Shown one piece after another: positions 51,026-58,966 of a stretch of 64,000 nt of DNA. Position numbers and translations under genes: made by a program. This stretch comes from Sellimonas caecigallum (GTDB lineage: Bacteria > Bacillota > Clostridia > Lachnospirales > Lachnospiraceae): contig NZ_VIRV01000003.1 in assembly GCF_019754295.1 (NCBI RefSeq), forward strand, positions 91,668 to 155,667, in the 5' to 3' direction. Under the pieces are notes generated by a model. It had not been told where the DNA came from. It worked only from the letters and a program-made list of their open reading frames with translations, and searched no databases. Each line of letters opens with the position of its first letter. The stretch's first letter is position 1.

Positions 51026-52081
51026 TTATTCCTTTCCCTTCTTATCCTCCGGGCATAATTCTTTACATAGAATATGGCGGAGCAGTCCCCCGTACTTTTC
51101 TTTTGTCTTCATGATCTCATATCCTCTCCTCTGCACATTGGAGAGGCTGTATATGTTATCCGGATGGACTGTGGCTAATAAATATCGGAATCCCCTTCTT
51201 TTCATCTCTTCCTCACACACTTCCATCATCCGCCTTTGAAGATGATACCCTCTGTACTGCGGACGGACAGCGGCGATATCCATGTGCGCGGTCACACTCC
51301 TCTGTTCTTTCGTATATCCAAGGTCAAATCCCATATTTTCCTCTTTTTCTCCCGGTATATCCACGAGAAACAGACCGGCAATGACGCCGTCTTCCGCTTC
51401 TGCAACTACTACATATCCGATCTTGTCATTTTCCAGATGTTCTTTTACATATAATTCTCCTGAATTGGAAAACCATTCTGAATTTTCCATGTTGTCCACA
51501 ATATCTCTTATGATCTCACAGATTTGTTCTGCATCTGTCTTTCTTGCAGGGCGAATGCAAAATGTGTGGCCCATCGCCTTATCTATTGCCCGATCATAGG
51601 CCTTTCTTGTATCCGGGTCAAAGCAGACCATCGTCACTTCTTCTATCCGGCTTCCGCTTTTCAGAAACCGAAGGATTGTTCTCACTGCAATTTCTGCTGC
51701 CTTTTCCACAGGGAAACCGTACACTCCCGTACTGATAGAAGGAAATGCTACTGTCTGAAGTCCATATTCCTCCGCCAGGAGCAGGCTGTTGTGATAACAA
51801 GACTCCAGAAGTTCTTCCTCTTTTTTGCTTCCCCCGCGCCAGACTGGCCCAGGTGTATGAATCACATATCTTGCAGGCAGACGGAATCCCTGCGTAATCT
51901 TTGCCTGTCCGGTCTCACATCCATGAAGCTTCCTGCATTCTTCCAGGAGCATCGGTCCGGCCGTTCGATGGATAGCACCATCCACTCCACCCCCTCCCAA
52001 CAGGGATGTGTTTGCAGCATTGACAATCGCGTCTACCTTGTATGTCGTAATATCTCCCGTTTCAATTTTCAATCTTCCCAT
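51026..52081 (-). CDS. Macro domain fused to GNAT acetyltransferase
   Basis: A 351-residue two-domain protein. Residues 1-170 are a MacroD/YmdB-like macro domain (IETGDITTYKVDAIVNAANTSL, GGGGVDGAIHRTAG, FPSISTGVYGFP), the ADP-ribose or O-acetyl-ADP-ribose pocket. Residues 180-340 are a GNAT acetyltransferase with AAVRPQYRGYHLQRRMME as the acetyl-CoA loop (Q/RxxGxG/A variant RPQYRGYHLQ). The fusion may couple ADP-ribose and acetyl chemistry. GGAGG lies six bases before 52081; the upstream HAD frame overlaps by 20 bases. Confidence 0.9.
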   Translation of the reverse strand: MGRLKIETGDITTYKVDAIVNAANTSLLGGGGVDGAIHRTAGPMLLEECRKLHGCETGQAKITQGFRLPARYVIHTPGPVWRGGSKKEEELLESCYHNSLLLAEEYGLQTVAFPSISTGVYGFPVEKAAEIAVRTILRFLKSGSRIEEVTMVCFDPDTRKAYDRAIDKAMGHTFCIRPARKTDAEQICEIIRDIVDNMENSEWFSNSGELYVKEHLENDKIGYVVVAEAEDGVIAGLFLVDIPGEKEENMGFDLGYTKEQRSVTAHMDIAAVRPQYRGYHLQRRMMEVCEEEMKRRGFRYLLATVHPDNIYSLSNVQRRGYEIMKTKEKYGGLLRHILCKELCPEDKKGKE

Positions 52082-52757
52082 TTGCCGCCTCCAAACCATT
52101 TTCTTTTCCCCAGTTTTTTACAATTTCCGGAACCTCTAAAAGAGACTCGGCAACACAGTCGATATGCTCCATAAGGTCCTCATCCGGCTCTGTCAAATCG
52201 GGAATCATCAAAACTTTACAGCCGGCACCATGTGCCGAATATATACCGTTTGGCGCATCTTCCACTGCAAGACAATCTTCCGGTTTTTCCCCCATCTTCC
52301 GACACGCGTACAGATATACATCCGGAAATGGCTTTCCCCTTTCTACCATGGTCGCACAGACAATCTCATCAAACAAATCATAAATGCCGGTCTGCTGCAA
52401 ATATACTCTTGTCCTCTCCTCATCTGTAGCTGTCACTACCGCCGTCCTTATATGCATTTTCCTCAGTGAGGCCAGCGCCTCGTCCACTCCCGCTTTTTTC
52501 TCTACCCCATACTTTTCCAGGTGCTGCTTCATCAGCTCCTTCCTGCGTTCCCGGATAGCCATGTAGTCAAAACCAGCTCCGTATTTTTCCGCAAAATAAG
52601 GTGCCGCATATGTACTTGCAAAGCTCCGAAACTGACAGGCTTCCTCTATCGTGAGTGCAAACCCTGCCTCTTTGGCCGCCTGCACCCAGAATCTCGTCAG
52701 ATATTTTTCTGTATCGATCAATGTTCCGTCCATATCAAATAACACTGTCCGTATCAT
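52062..52757 (-). CDS. HAD hydrolase, beta-phosphoglucomutase-like
   Basis: A 231-residue HAD subfamily IA protein. Motif I FDMDGTLIDTEK at residues 6-17 with both nucleophile and acid Asp, a helical cap (18-85), motif II VVTATDEER near 110, and GKPFPDVYLYA plus VEDAPNGIYSA near 150-175. It could be a sugar-phosphate phosphatase or mutase; the family name is by similarity only. GGAGGG precedes 52757. It overlaps the GH32 end and the macro start, so the four genes are translated as a tight unit. Confidence 0.92.
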   Translation of the reverse strand: MIRTVLFDMDGTLIDTEKYLTRFWVQAAKEAGFALTIEEACQFRSFASTYAAPYFAEKYGAGFDYMAIRERRKELMKQHLEKYGVEKKAGVDEALASLRKMHIRTAVVTATDEERTRVYLQQTGIYDLFDEIVCATMVERGKPFPDVYLYACRKMGEKPEDCLAVEDAPNGIYSAHGAGCKVLMIPDLTEPDEDLMEHIDCVAESLLEVPEIVKNWGKENGLEAANGKIEN

Positions 52758-54438
52758 GCGCTCTCCCTCCGCCGGCTTTCTCTGTCTGCCAGATGCCATT
52801 CATCATTTCTACCTTCAAGCTCTCTACCGCGCCGTCTCCGTGGACATGGATCTCAAACATTCCCATATCCGACTGCTGATAAAATTTTTTTGTCCCGGAA
52901 TCTTCCCCGTCATTCAAAAAAACTTCACATACATTTCTGTCCACAAAAACTTCTACCTTTGTTACCATCTGTGTTTCTGCAGGATAAAGAATATTCTTGG
53001 ATCCCATTCCAACTGTGCGGAATCTTGTCTGCCCGTTCTGCTGCTCAAGATAGAGCTTTCGATCCTTCCATTTAAAAAGTGTCATCCGAAAGTCTGCCGC
53101 CTCTTTCATTTGAAGCTTTACGTGATATGTATTTCCTTTGATTGTCTCCAGCTTTACCCGGGAATCTTTGCCTTCATAGAGCGTCTCCCCTATCTGTCCA
53201 TAGATTGCCGGCAGCGGATTCCGATACAGTTTTCCATCTCGGATATAAGTAATCCTCGGGATGCTCATACTGCCGCATCCTCCATTTTGAGACTTCACAT
53301 GTTCTTTTAATGTATCCCGTATCCATCCGATGGATACGATACCATTTCTTGTCTTCACAGACTGGACAGCATAGAGGTCGCCTCCGAAATCATAGAGTCC
53401 CCTTTTCTCCGGATGAAATCTGTCCTGGTACCACTCGCCGATATAGTAATAAACGCCGTTCTTTCTCCCTGCTTCGTCCCGGTGTCCACAGTACCCAACT
53501 GTAAGGATCCATTTTCCACCGGTGCGGAAAAGATCCGGACATTCCAAAGGAAATGCATGATCTGCCTCCAGCTCCTCAAAGGCTGTCCCGTCATAGGTCC
53601 AATGATGGAGATTTCGTGATGTATAAAGTGCGATAGCCGGATACTCTTCTGTCCCTGTGCCCAAAAGCATTTTATATATTCCATTTTCCACAAAGACTTT
53701 GGGGTCTCTGATATCTTTTAAAAGTCCTTTTTCCTGTTCTTGGATCAATGGTTCTTCCCGCTCAAATTCAAGTCCATCTCTTGATTCTTTCACGACCTGG
53801 TATTCCATCATCTCGCTTGGCTCTTCCCTCCTGGATATGTGTCTTGTAAAGAATAGTCTCATTTTCTCATCCTGATCAACAAACGCATGCCCGGAAAACG
53901 CCCCTCCCACAAGAGACGGATCTTCCAGAAGCTCTGTCTGAGGTTCTATACAGACCGGAAGATGTGTCCAATGTACCATATCTTTGGTTACAGCATGGCC
54001 CCAGTACATGTTATCCCATTCCTCTGAAAACGGATGGAACTGGTAAAACAGATGATAATAGTTGCGGTAAAAACAGAACCCGTTCGGGTCATTCATCCAG
54101 CCTTTGAACGGCATAAAATGATATTGTGTCCGCATCGGTGTGTCGTACCATTCCCCAAGGTCTTGTTTTTCGTATGTACTCCCATCCTGCAAAAAGCAGA
54201 CGCCTTTCTCCATGATCTGATCCAACCCGCTTAGATATGCATAAGAAATGTCGCAGTCTGCTGTATAAAGCTCATAAGCAGTCCCCTGATTTACTGCCAT
54301 GCGTATCCATTGCCGGTACTTTGTCGTCCGTATCGTCTTGTACACTCCTCCGGAAATAACCTGGATCGTCCCTGTCTTCCCCGGTTTTGTCTTTATAAAC
54401 AACTCCAGTCGTCTGTATTTCTGTGTATGAATGATCAT
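52735..54438 (-). CDS. GH32 glycoside hydrolase (beta-fructosidase/levanase type)
   Basis: A 567-residue GH32 enzyme. An N-terminal extension of about 100 residues is followed by the five-blade catalytic domain: nucleophile in WMNDPNG near 112, stabiliser in RDPKV near 243, acid/base in ECPD near 298, and a C-terminal beta-sandwich (about 415-560). No signal peptide is seen, so it acts on intracellular fructosides such as sucrose, its phosphate or short fructans. GGAGGG precedes 54438. An earlier ATG at 54540 lies in the promoter and is discarded. It heads the operon. Confidence 0.93.
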   Translation of the reverse strand: MIIHTQKYRRLELFIKTKPGKTGTIQVISGGVYKTIRTTKYRQWIRMAVNQGTAYELYTADCDISYAYLSGLDQIMEKGVCFLQDGSTYEKQDLGEWYDTPMRTQYHFMPFKGWMNDPNGFCFYRNYYHLFYQFHPFSEEWDNMYWGHAVTKDMVHWTHLPVCIEPQTELLEDPSLVGGAFSGHAFVDQDEKMRLFFTRHISRREEPSEMMEYQVVKESRDGLEFEREEPLIQEQEKGLLKDIRDPKVFVENGIYKMLLGTGTEEYPAIALYTSRNLHHWTYDGTAFEELEADHAFPLECPDLFRTGGKWILTVGYCGHRDEAGRKNGVYYYIGEWYQDRFHPEKRGLYDFGGDLYAVQSVKTRNGIVSIGWIRDTLKEHVKSQNGGCGSMSIPRITYIRDGKLYRNPLPAIYGQIGETLYEGKDSRVKLETIKGNTYHVKLQMKEAADFRMTLFKWKDRKLYLEQQNGQTRFRTVGMGSKNILYPAETQMVTKVEVFVDRNVCEVFLNDGEDSGTKKFYQQSDMGMFEIHVHGDGAVESLKVEMMNGIWQTEKAGGGRAHDTDSVI

Positions 54439-54507
54439 GTCCTCGCCCTCCTGTCGCAGCAGGCCGTACCTCAACTCAGCCTTCGTTTGTTGTTTTACAT
54501 CTACTTT

Positions 54508-54516
54508 AGTATACCA
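54508..54516 (-). promoter_or_regulatory. Extended -10 promoter of the GH32 operon
   Basis: TGGTATACT on the minus strand is an extended -10. A -35 at 16-18 bases is poor. Its place shows that translation starts downstream, at 54438. Confidence 0.6.
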
Positions 54517-54540
54517 CAAAAACAGTGCCCTTTGCAGCAA

Positions 54541-54581
54541 AACGGCATCTTACCTCCCTTCTTCGTAAGTAAGATGCCGTC
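54541..54581 (-). terminator. Terminator after the DUF2007 gene
   Basis: CGGCATCTTAC and GTAAGATGCCG, 11 bp, with TTTTGC following on the minus strand. Confidence 0.75.
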
Positions 54582-54590
54582 TCTTTTCCG

Positions 54591-54989
54591 TTATCCTATA
54601 AAATGGAACGCTGCGATTACGATTGTCGTGCCGATGACTGCTATCATTGCAGTCAAAAAGCCAACTGTAACCCATCTCGGAAGCGTTTGCGCATTCTTTG
54701 GTATCTCATCTCCTGGCGCCGTAGAAAGCTCCGCTTCAGAAAGAACCGATTCGATAATTTCCATCGCTCTGGATGCATCCAGCTCATCCACATAGATTTT
54801 CTCTCCATAGATAGAGTTTCCGGTATATACATCCATGGCTCCTCCGCTTCCCGGAGCTTCCCGAAATCCCTGGATATGATTTCTGTGAAGTGCTTCCAGG
54901 AGCATTTCAGCCTCTACCCTGTCTCCCGCCGTATAAATCTTTACCGGCTTCATTGCCTCTACAGCTTCTTTTCTCGCTTTCACTGCCAT
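54591..54989 (-). CDS. DUF2007-type protein with C-terminal membrane helix
   Basis: A 132-residue protein. Residues 14-80 match the DUF2007 putative signal-transducing domain (KPVKIYTAGDRVEAEMLLEALHRNHI, YGEKIYVDELDASRAMEII). A linker and a single membrane helix (about 106-129) end the protein. The soluble domain is thus cytosolic and tail-anchored. No ligand is known. GGAGG precedes 54989. It has a near-consensus promoter divergent from that of the SPFH gene. Confidence 0.85.
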   Translation of the reverse strand: MAVKARKEAVEAMKPVKIYTAGDRVEAEMLLEALHRNHIQGFREAPGSGGAMDVYTGNSIYGEKIYVDELDASRAMEIIESVLSEAELSTAPGDEIPKNAQTLPRWVTVGFLTAMIAVIGTTIVIAAFHFIG

Positions 54990-55047
54990 AAAAACACCTC
55001 CGCCCCACATATCGGATCATCGGATTTTCAGTTGTTCGTATAGAATC

Positions 55048-55076
55048 ATTATAGCCCTGTTCTTTTCTTTTTTCAA
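55048..55076 (-). promoter_or_regulatory. Promoter of the DUF2007 gene
   Basis: TTGAAA (55076-55071), 17-base spacer, TATAAT (55053-55048) on the minus strand. Confidence 0.82.
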
Positions 55077-55099
55077 TCGATAAATCTTTCTCTCCGCTC

Positions 55100-55128
55100 T
55101 TGACATTTTCTTGATTTAGATCTATTAT
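55100..55128 (+). promoter_or_regulatory. Promoter of the SPFH operon
   Basis: TTGACA (55100-55105), 17-base spacer, TATTAT (55123-55128). An inverted repeat TGATAT-N7-ATATCA (55128-55146) overlaps the start of transcription. Confidence 0.85.
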
Positions 55129-55179
55129 GATATCAAAATAATATCATTTCAACTCATACATTAATAGGAGGAATCAGTT

Positions 55180-56166
55180 ATGGAGAACAGTCAAAATGTA
55201 ACTTTGGAAGAACGGATTTTACACGCCAAGAACGGGTTTGTGATGCTTTTTTTCTTTCTTCTCATAACCGCCGCCGGAATTGCAGCTTGCATCGCTGGTC
55301 CTGTTCTATCTGAGTCCGGGATGCTTTCCGATAGAGCTGCTGTCGCCATTTTTTCCGTCGGTATGCTGATCGTGATCGCAGCCATCATTGGGCTGTGCGG
55401 ACTGAAAGTACTTAATCCAAACGAAGCCATTGTACTTGCATTATTCGGGAAATATTACGGCACCATCAAGAAATCCGGATTTTTCTGGGTCAATCCATTC
55501 TGTACGGCTATCAATCCTGTACGGAAGAGTTCCATCACTGTAGGAAGCGGCGGCCACACTTCTGTAAGTACCGGAGTCAAAAAGATCTCTCTGAAAACCA
55601 TGACACTTGACAATGCGAAGCAGAAAGTAAACGACGAACTTGGAAACCCGGTAGAAATCGGAGCAGTTGTCATCTGGAAAGTTATCAACCCTACACAGGC
55701 TGTCATCAATGTAGAGAACTACAAAAACTATCTCTCCATTCAGTGCGATGCTATTATTCGAAACACTGCCCGAAAATATCCGTATGACGTAAATGAAGGA
55801 GAGGATGAAAAGTCACTTCGCGGAAGCAGTCAGGAAATCGCGCACATCATGAGTCTGGAACTCCAGGAAAAAGTAGAAAATGCAGGTATTCAAATCCTTG
55901 ATGTGCGGATTACCCATCTTGCCTACGCTCCGGAAATCGCATCCGCAATGCTTCAGAGACAACAGGCAGCCGCCATTATCGATGCAAGACAGAAGATCGT
56001 GGAAGGCGCTGTCGGAATGGTAGAGATGGCTCTTGACAAATTAAACGAAAATGATATCGTAGAGCTGGACGAGGAACGAAAAGCGGCCATGGTAAGCAAT
56101 CTCCTCGTTGTCCTCTGCGGAAACAAAGATGCACAGCCGATCGTTAACAGCGGAACCCTCTATTAA
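55180..56166 (+). CDS. SPFH/band 7 domain membrane protein
   Basis: A 328-residue protein. Two N-terminal hydrophobic segments (about 18-42 and 52-75) precede an SPFH domain (about 76-260; LNPNEAIVLALFGKYYGT, NPVEIGAVVIWKVINP, NTARKYPYDV). A helical C-terminal region with EIASAMLQRQQAAAIIDARQKIVEG follows, as in stomatin/flotillin-like scaffolds. SPFH proteins form oligomeric membrane microdomain rings. AGGAGG precedes the ATG. It is paired with a tiny ribbon-helix-helix protein 25 bases downstream; the two probably act together. Confidence 0.92.
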   Translation: MENSQNVTLEERILHAKNGFVMLFFFLLITAAGIAACIAGPVLSESGMLSDRAAVAIFSVGMLIVIAAIIGLCGLKVLNPNEAIVLALFGKYYGTIKKSGFFWVNPFCTAINPVRKSSITVGSGGHTSVSTGVKKISLKTMTLDNAKQKVNDELGNPVEIGAVVIWKVINPTQAVINVENYKNYLSIQCDAIIRNTARKYPYDVNEGEDEKSLRGSSQEIAHIMSLELQEKVENAGIQILDVRITHLAYAPEIASAMLQRQQAAAIIDARQKIVEGAVGMVEMALDKLNENDIVELDEERKAAMVSNLLVVLCGNKDAQPIVNSGTLY

Positions 56167-56191
56167 AATAAAAGAAAAGGCGGGACACATT

Positions 56192-56392
56192 TTGGAAAAG
56201 AAAACAAGCGATAAGGGAAAAGCCAAAAAGCAGGTTCCTTTGCGGCTCTCTCAGACTCTTTATAATGAAATTGCCCAATGGGCAGAAGATGATTTCCGTT
56301 CTATGAACGGACAGATTGAATATCTTTTGACAGAGTGTGTGAAATACCGGAAACGAACGCAAAATAAACAAAACATGGAAGAATCTATATAA
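56192..56392 (+). CDS. Small ribbon-helix-helix (Arc-like) protein
   Basis: A 66-residue basic protein starting at TTG (56192), with GGCGGG ten bases upstream. The core QVPLRLSQTLYNEIAQWAED followed by FRSMNGQIEYLLTECV has the beta-helix-helix pattern of Arc/MetJ DNA-binding proteins, including the strand residues that would touch DNA. It lies after the SPFH gene and before a shared terminator, so it is translated from the same mRNA. It may regulate the operon or act as a structural partner; a toxin gene is not present. Confidence 0.8.
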   Translation: MEKKTSDKGKAKKQVPLRLSQTLYNEIAQWAEDDFRSMNGQIEYLLTECVKYRKRTQNKQNMEESI

Positions 56393-56401
56393 AAGAAAAA
56401 C

Positions 56402-56439
56402 TGCGGGGATCTGTTTCAGATTCCCGCAATTTTTCTTTT
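56402..56439. terminator. Bidirectional terminator between the SPFH operon and mgtE
   Basis: TGCGGGGATCTG, loop TTT, CAGATTCCCGCA, with A/T tracts on both sides, suited to two convergent units. Confidence 0.9.
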
Positions 56440-56448
56440 TTTCATTTA

Positions 56449-57783
56449 TCATACCATTCCCAACAGGTGTGTCGCTACCTGGAAGTAGATCAGGATAGAT
56501 CCTGCATCTACAATCGTTGTGATCAACGGCGCAGCCATGATGGCCGGGTCGACATGCAGTTTCTTTGCGAATAATGGCAGAATACATCCGATGATCTTAG
56601 CCATAATAATAGTTGCCGTAAGAGAAATGGCAATGAGGACTGCCATCATCGGGTCATGATAACGTACCATGATATAGATTCCGTTTGTCACTGCGAGGAC
56701 GACTCCCACAAGCAGAGCGACCCGGAATTCTTTAAACACGACACGGAAAATATCCTGGAAATGAATCTCGTCCAGAGCAAGGCCACGGATTACAAGAGTG
56801 GAGCTCTGAGATCCACAGTTTCCGCCCGTATCCGTAAGCATCGGGATAAAGGATACAAGGAGAGGCAATGCCGCAAATGCCGCTTCGTACCGCGCGATGA
56901 TCGTCTGTGTGATGGTAGCGGAGAGCATCAAAACAAGAAGCCATCCAATCCGGTTTTTTGCATGTACTGCAACTGAAGTCTCAAAATACGTTTTTTCACT
57001 TGGATTCAAGGCGTTCATGATCTCCATATCTTCCGTGGTTTCGTCCACTATGACATCCAAAGCGTCATCGATAGTCACGATTCCCACCATATATCCCTGC
57101 ATATCCAGTACCGGGAGCGCCAGCAAATCATATTTGGCAAACAACCGTGCCGTCTCCTCCTGATCCGTGTGAGTCGTGACGGATATGATTTCCGTCTCCA
57201 TCAGTTCTTCCATCTGCAGATCATCATCCATCGTCATCAGGTCTTTCGCCGAAACAATCCCTATCAACCTGCGGTTTTCCAAAATATAGCACGTATAGAT
57301 CGTCTCCTTGCGAATTCCCGTTTCCTTTATATGAGCCATGGCCTCTTTGACGGTCGTTGTTTTCTTGAGATCCACATACTCCGTCGTCATAATGCTCCCC
57401 GCACTGTCTTCCGGGTAGTTCAGGATCGTATTGATCTGGTCTCGCTTTTCCTTACTTACATGATCAAGGATCCTTGTCACTAAATTCGCCGGAAGTTCTT
57501 CCAGCAAATCAACAGTATCATCCATGTAAAGATCGTTTAGTAATTCCTGCAGTTCCTTCTCCGTAAACATCTCAACCAGGTACACCTGCATGGAGCTGCT
57601 CATCTGAGCAAACACATCCGCCGCTTTTGACTTCTCAATGAGGCGAAATGCCTGAATCAGCTCTTTATCTTCCAGATCGGCAAGGAGAGCTGCAATGTCC
57701 ACAGTATTCATCACTTCCAGAATACTTCTCACTGCCTTGAACTCTTTCTTTTCCAGAAGATCCATAAAAATCTGTTTGTTCAT
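56449..57783 (-). CDS. mgtE: Magnesium transporter MgtE
   Basis: A 444-residue Mg2+ channel. A cytosolic N domain (about 1-125) and two CBS domains (about 130-250; TVKEAMAHIKETG, ITVDDALDVIVDETTEDM-like end) are followed by five membrane helices (about 285-440) with LTDTGGNCGSQSSTLVIRGLALDE, the conserved pore/gate region, near residue 315. It imports Mg2+ and is gated by cytosolic Mg2+ through the N/CBS domains. Expression is under an M-box riboswitch directly upstream. AGAAGG precedes the ATG. Confidence 0.96.
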   Translation of the reverse strand: MNKQIFMDLLEKKEFKAVRSILEVMNTVDIAALLADLEDKELIQAFRLIEKSKAADVFAQMSSSMQVYLVEMFTEKELQELLNDLYMDDTVDLLEELPANLVTRILDHVSKEKRDQINTILNYPEDSAGSIMTTEYVDLKKTTTVKEAMAHIKETGIRKETIYTCYILENRRLIGIVSAKDLMTMDDDLQMEELMETEIISVTTHTDQEETARLFAKYDLLALPVLDMQGYMVGIVTIDDALDVIVDETTEDMEIMNALNPSEKTYFETSVAVHAKNRIGWLLVLMLSATITQTIIARYEAAFAALPLLVSFIPMLTDTGGNCGSQSSTLVIRGLALDEIHFQDIFRVVFKEFRVALLVGVVLAVTNGIYIMVRYHDPMMAVLIAISLTATIIMAKIIGCILPLFAKKLHVDPAIMAAPLITTIVDAGSILIYFQVATHLLGMV

Positions 57784-57937
57784 AGCAATACCTTCTTTCT
57801 TTGTTCAATTTTTTCTGATCCGTATACTTCTTCGAGTCATAACTGCCTCCTGCGTCCATTACACTCACCTGCCTTTCTTCTATTATCTTTTTACTGCAAG
57901 CCTTGTGATCATATATATCCGTATTTTTACACATAAA

Positions 57938-58150
57938 ATAAAAAAGCCTCCGGAATCTCATTCCGGAGGGATCACATGCCTTGCTCATCTGCATTTTCAT
58001 ACGTTCAAGCTTTAGTATCACAGGGCGTATCAACTGCATTAGGTTATGCCTTCTTTTCGACATACCCTGCTAACCAGCGCATTGTGTCTCCACAAATCTG
58101 CGGCAGCAATCTTAGGTTTCCCAAATCCCTGTGGTAACCTCACCTACCGA
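57938..58150 (-). promoter_or_regulatory. M-box (ykoK) Mg2+ riboswitch upstream of mgtE
   Basis: The minus-strand leader has the M-box conserved blocks in order: GTAGGTGAGGTTACC near 58146, ATTGCTGCCGCAGA, a middle hairpin, AATGCAGTTGATACGCC near 58040 and ACTAAAGCTTGAACG near 58010. A perfect terminator (GCCTCCGGAAT / ATTCCGGAGGC then TTTTTT, 57938-57969) is the expression platform. High Mg2+ is expected to stop transcription before mgtE. The 57784-58291 gap otherwise holds only promoters. Confidence 0.93.
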
Positions 58151-58165
58151 ATTATTTCCTTTACC

Positions 58166-58194
58166 ATCATACTTCCCCTTCCACATTCTGTCAA
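58166..58194 (-). promoter_or_regulatory. Promoter of the M-box/mgtE transcript
   Basis: TTGACA (58194-58189), 17-base spacer, TATGAT (58171-58166) on the minus strand, about 20 bases before the riboswitch. Confidence 0.82.
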
Positions 58195-58224
58195 GTTTTT
58201 ATTTCATTCTTTCCAAATGTGCTA

Positions 58225-58242
58225 TATACTAAAGATTAGTAT
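58225..58242 (+). promoter_or_regulatory. -10 and palindrome before the two-component genes
   Basis: TATACT (58225-58230) overlaps a perfect inverted repeat ATACTAA-AGA-TTAGTAT (58226-58242), a possible operator for autoregulation. The -35 is weak. Confidence 0.5.
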
Positions 58243-58291
58243 GAAGGCTGATTTCGCCTTTCCATTTCACATAATCAAGGAGGCTGATACT

Positions 58292-58966
58292 TTGCGGATA
58301 CTGATTGCAGAAGACGAAAAAGATTTAAACCGGATCCTTACCTCTAGACTTAGAGAGGAGCATTACAGTGTGGACTCTTGCCTGAACGGCCAGGAAGTCT
58401 TGGACTATCTTGCCTGTGCAGAATATGATGCGCTGATCCTCGATATCATGATGCCTGTTATGGACGGACTGACTGTCCTAAAGACAATACGCAGGCGTCG
58501 GATCAATACCCCCGTTCTTCTTCTGACTGCAAAAGACAGCATTGAAGACCGGGTCGCTGGGCTGGATGCAGGGGCAAATGATTATCTTGTAAAGCCGTTC
58601 GCATTTGAAGAACTTTTAGCCAGGATCCGTGTGCTGCTGCGCCGTCCTTCGGCCACTCCAACCAACTGTTTACAGATCGCCAACCTGAAAGTGCTTCTTG
58701 ACACCCACCAAGTCTACCGCGGCGACACAGAGATCAAACTGTCCGGGAAAGAATTCTCTCTGCTCCGCTATATGATCCAGAACGAAGGTATCGTACTTTC
58801 CCGCGCAAAGCTGGAACAGCACATCTGGAACTATGATTTTACAGGGGGATCCAACGTTATTGATGTCTATATCCGGTATCTGCGCCGGAAGATTGACGAC
58901 GGATACGAACCAAAATTGATCCACACAGTCCGGGGCGCCGGATATGTATTGAGGAAGCCATTATGA
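58292..58966 (+). CDS. OmpR-family response regulator
   Basis: A 224-residue regulator starting at TTG (58292) with AAGGAGG eight bases upstream. The receiver domain (1-115) has acidic AEDEKD near residue 7, phosphoacceptor Asp51 in LILDIMMPVMDG and LVKPF near 102. A C-terminal winged helix (about 128-222) has FSLLRYMIQNEGIVLSRAKL and IRYLRRKID. It overlaps the kinase gene by ATGA. Its sites may be the 11-bp direct repeats before the PepSY lipoprotein at 62937, but this is inference. Confidence 0.95.
   Translation: MRILIAEDEKDLNRILTSRLREEHYSVDSCLNGQEVLDYLACAEYDALILDIMMPVMDGLTVLKTIRRRRINTPVLLLTAKDSIEDRVAGLDAGANDYLVKPFAFEELLARIRVLLRRPSATPTNCLQIANLKVLLDTHQVYRGDTEIKLSGKEFSLLRYMIQNEGIVLSRAKLEQHIWNYDFTGGSNVIDVYIRYLRRKIDDGYEPKLIHTVRGAGYVLRKPL

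Noticed and set aside
56192..56392. Antitoxin of a toxin-antitoxin pair
   Set aside because: The ribbon-helix-helix protein has no toxin gene beside it; its partner is an SPFH membrane protein.
58046..58291. Longer N-terminus for the response regulator
   Set aside because: It would cover the M-box on the opposite strand and the promoter; the TTG at 58292 has AAGGAGG.
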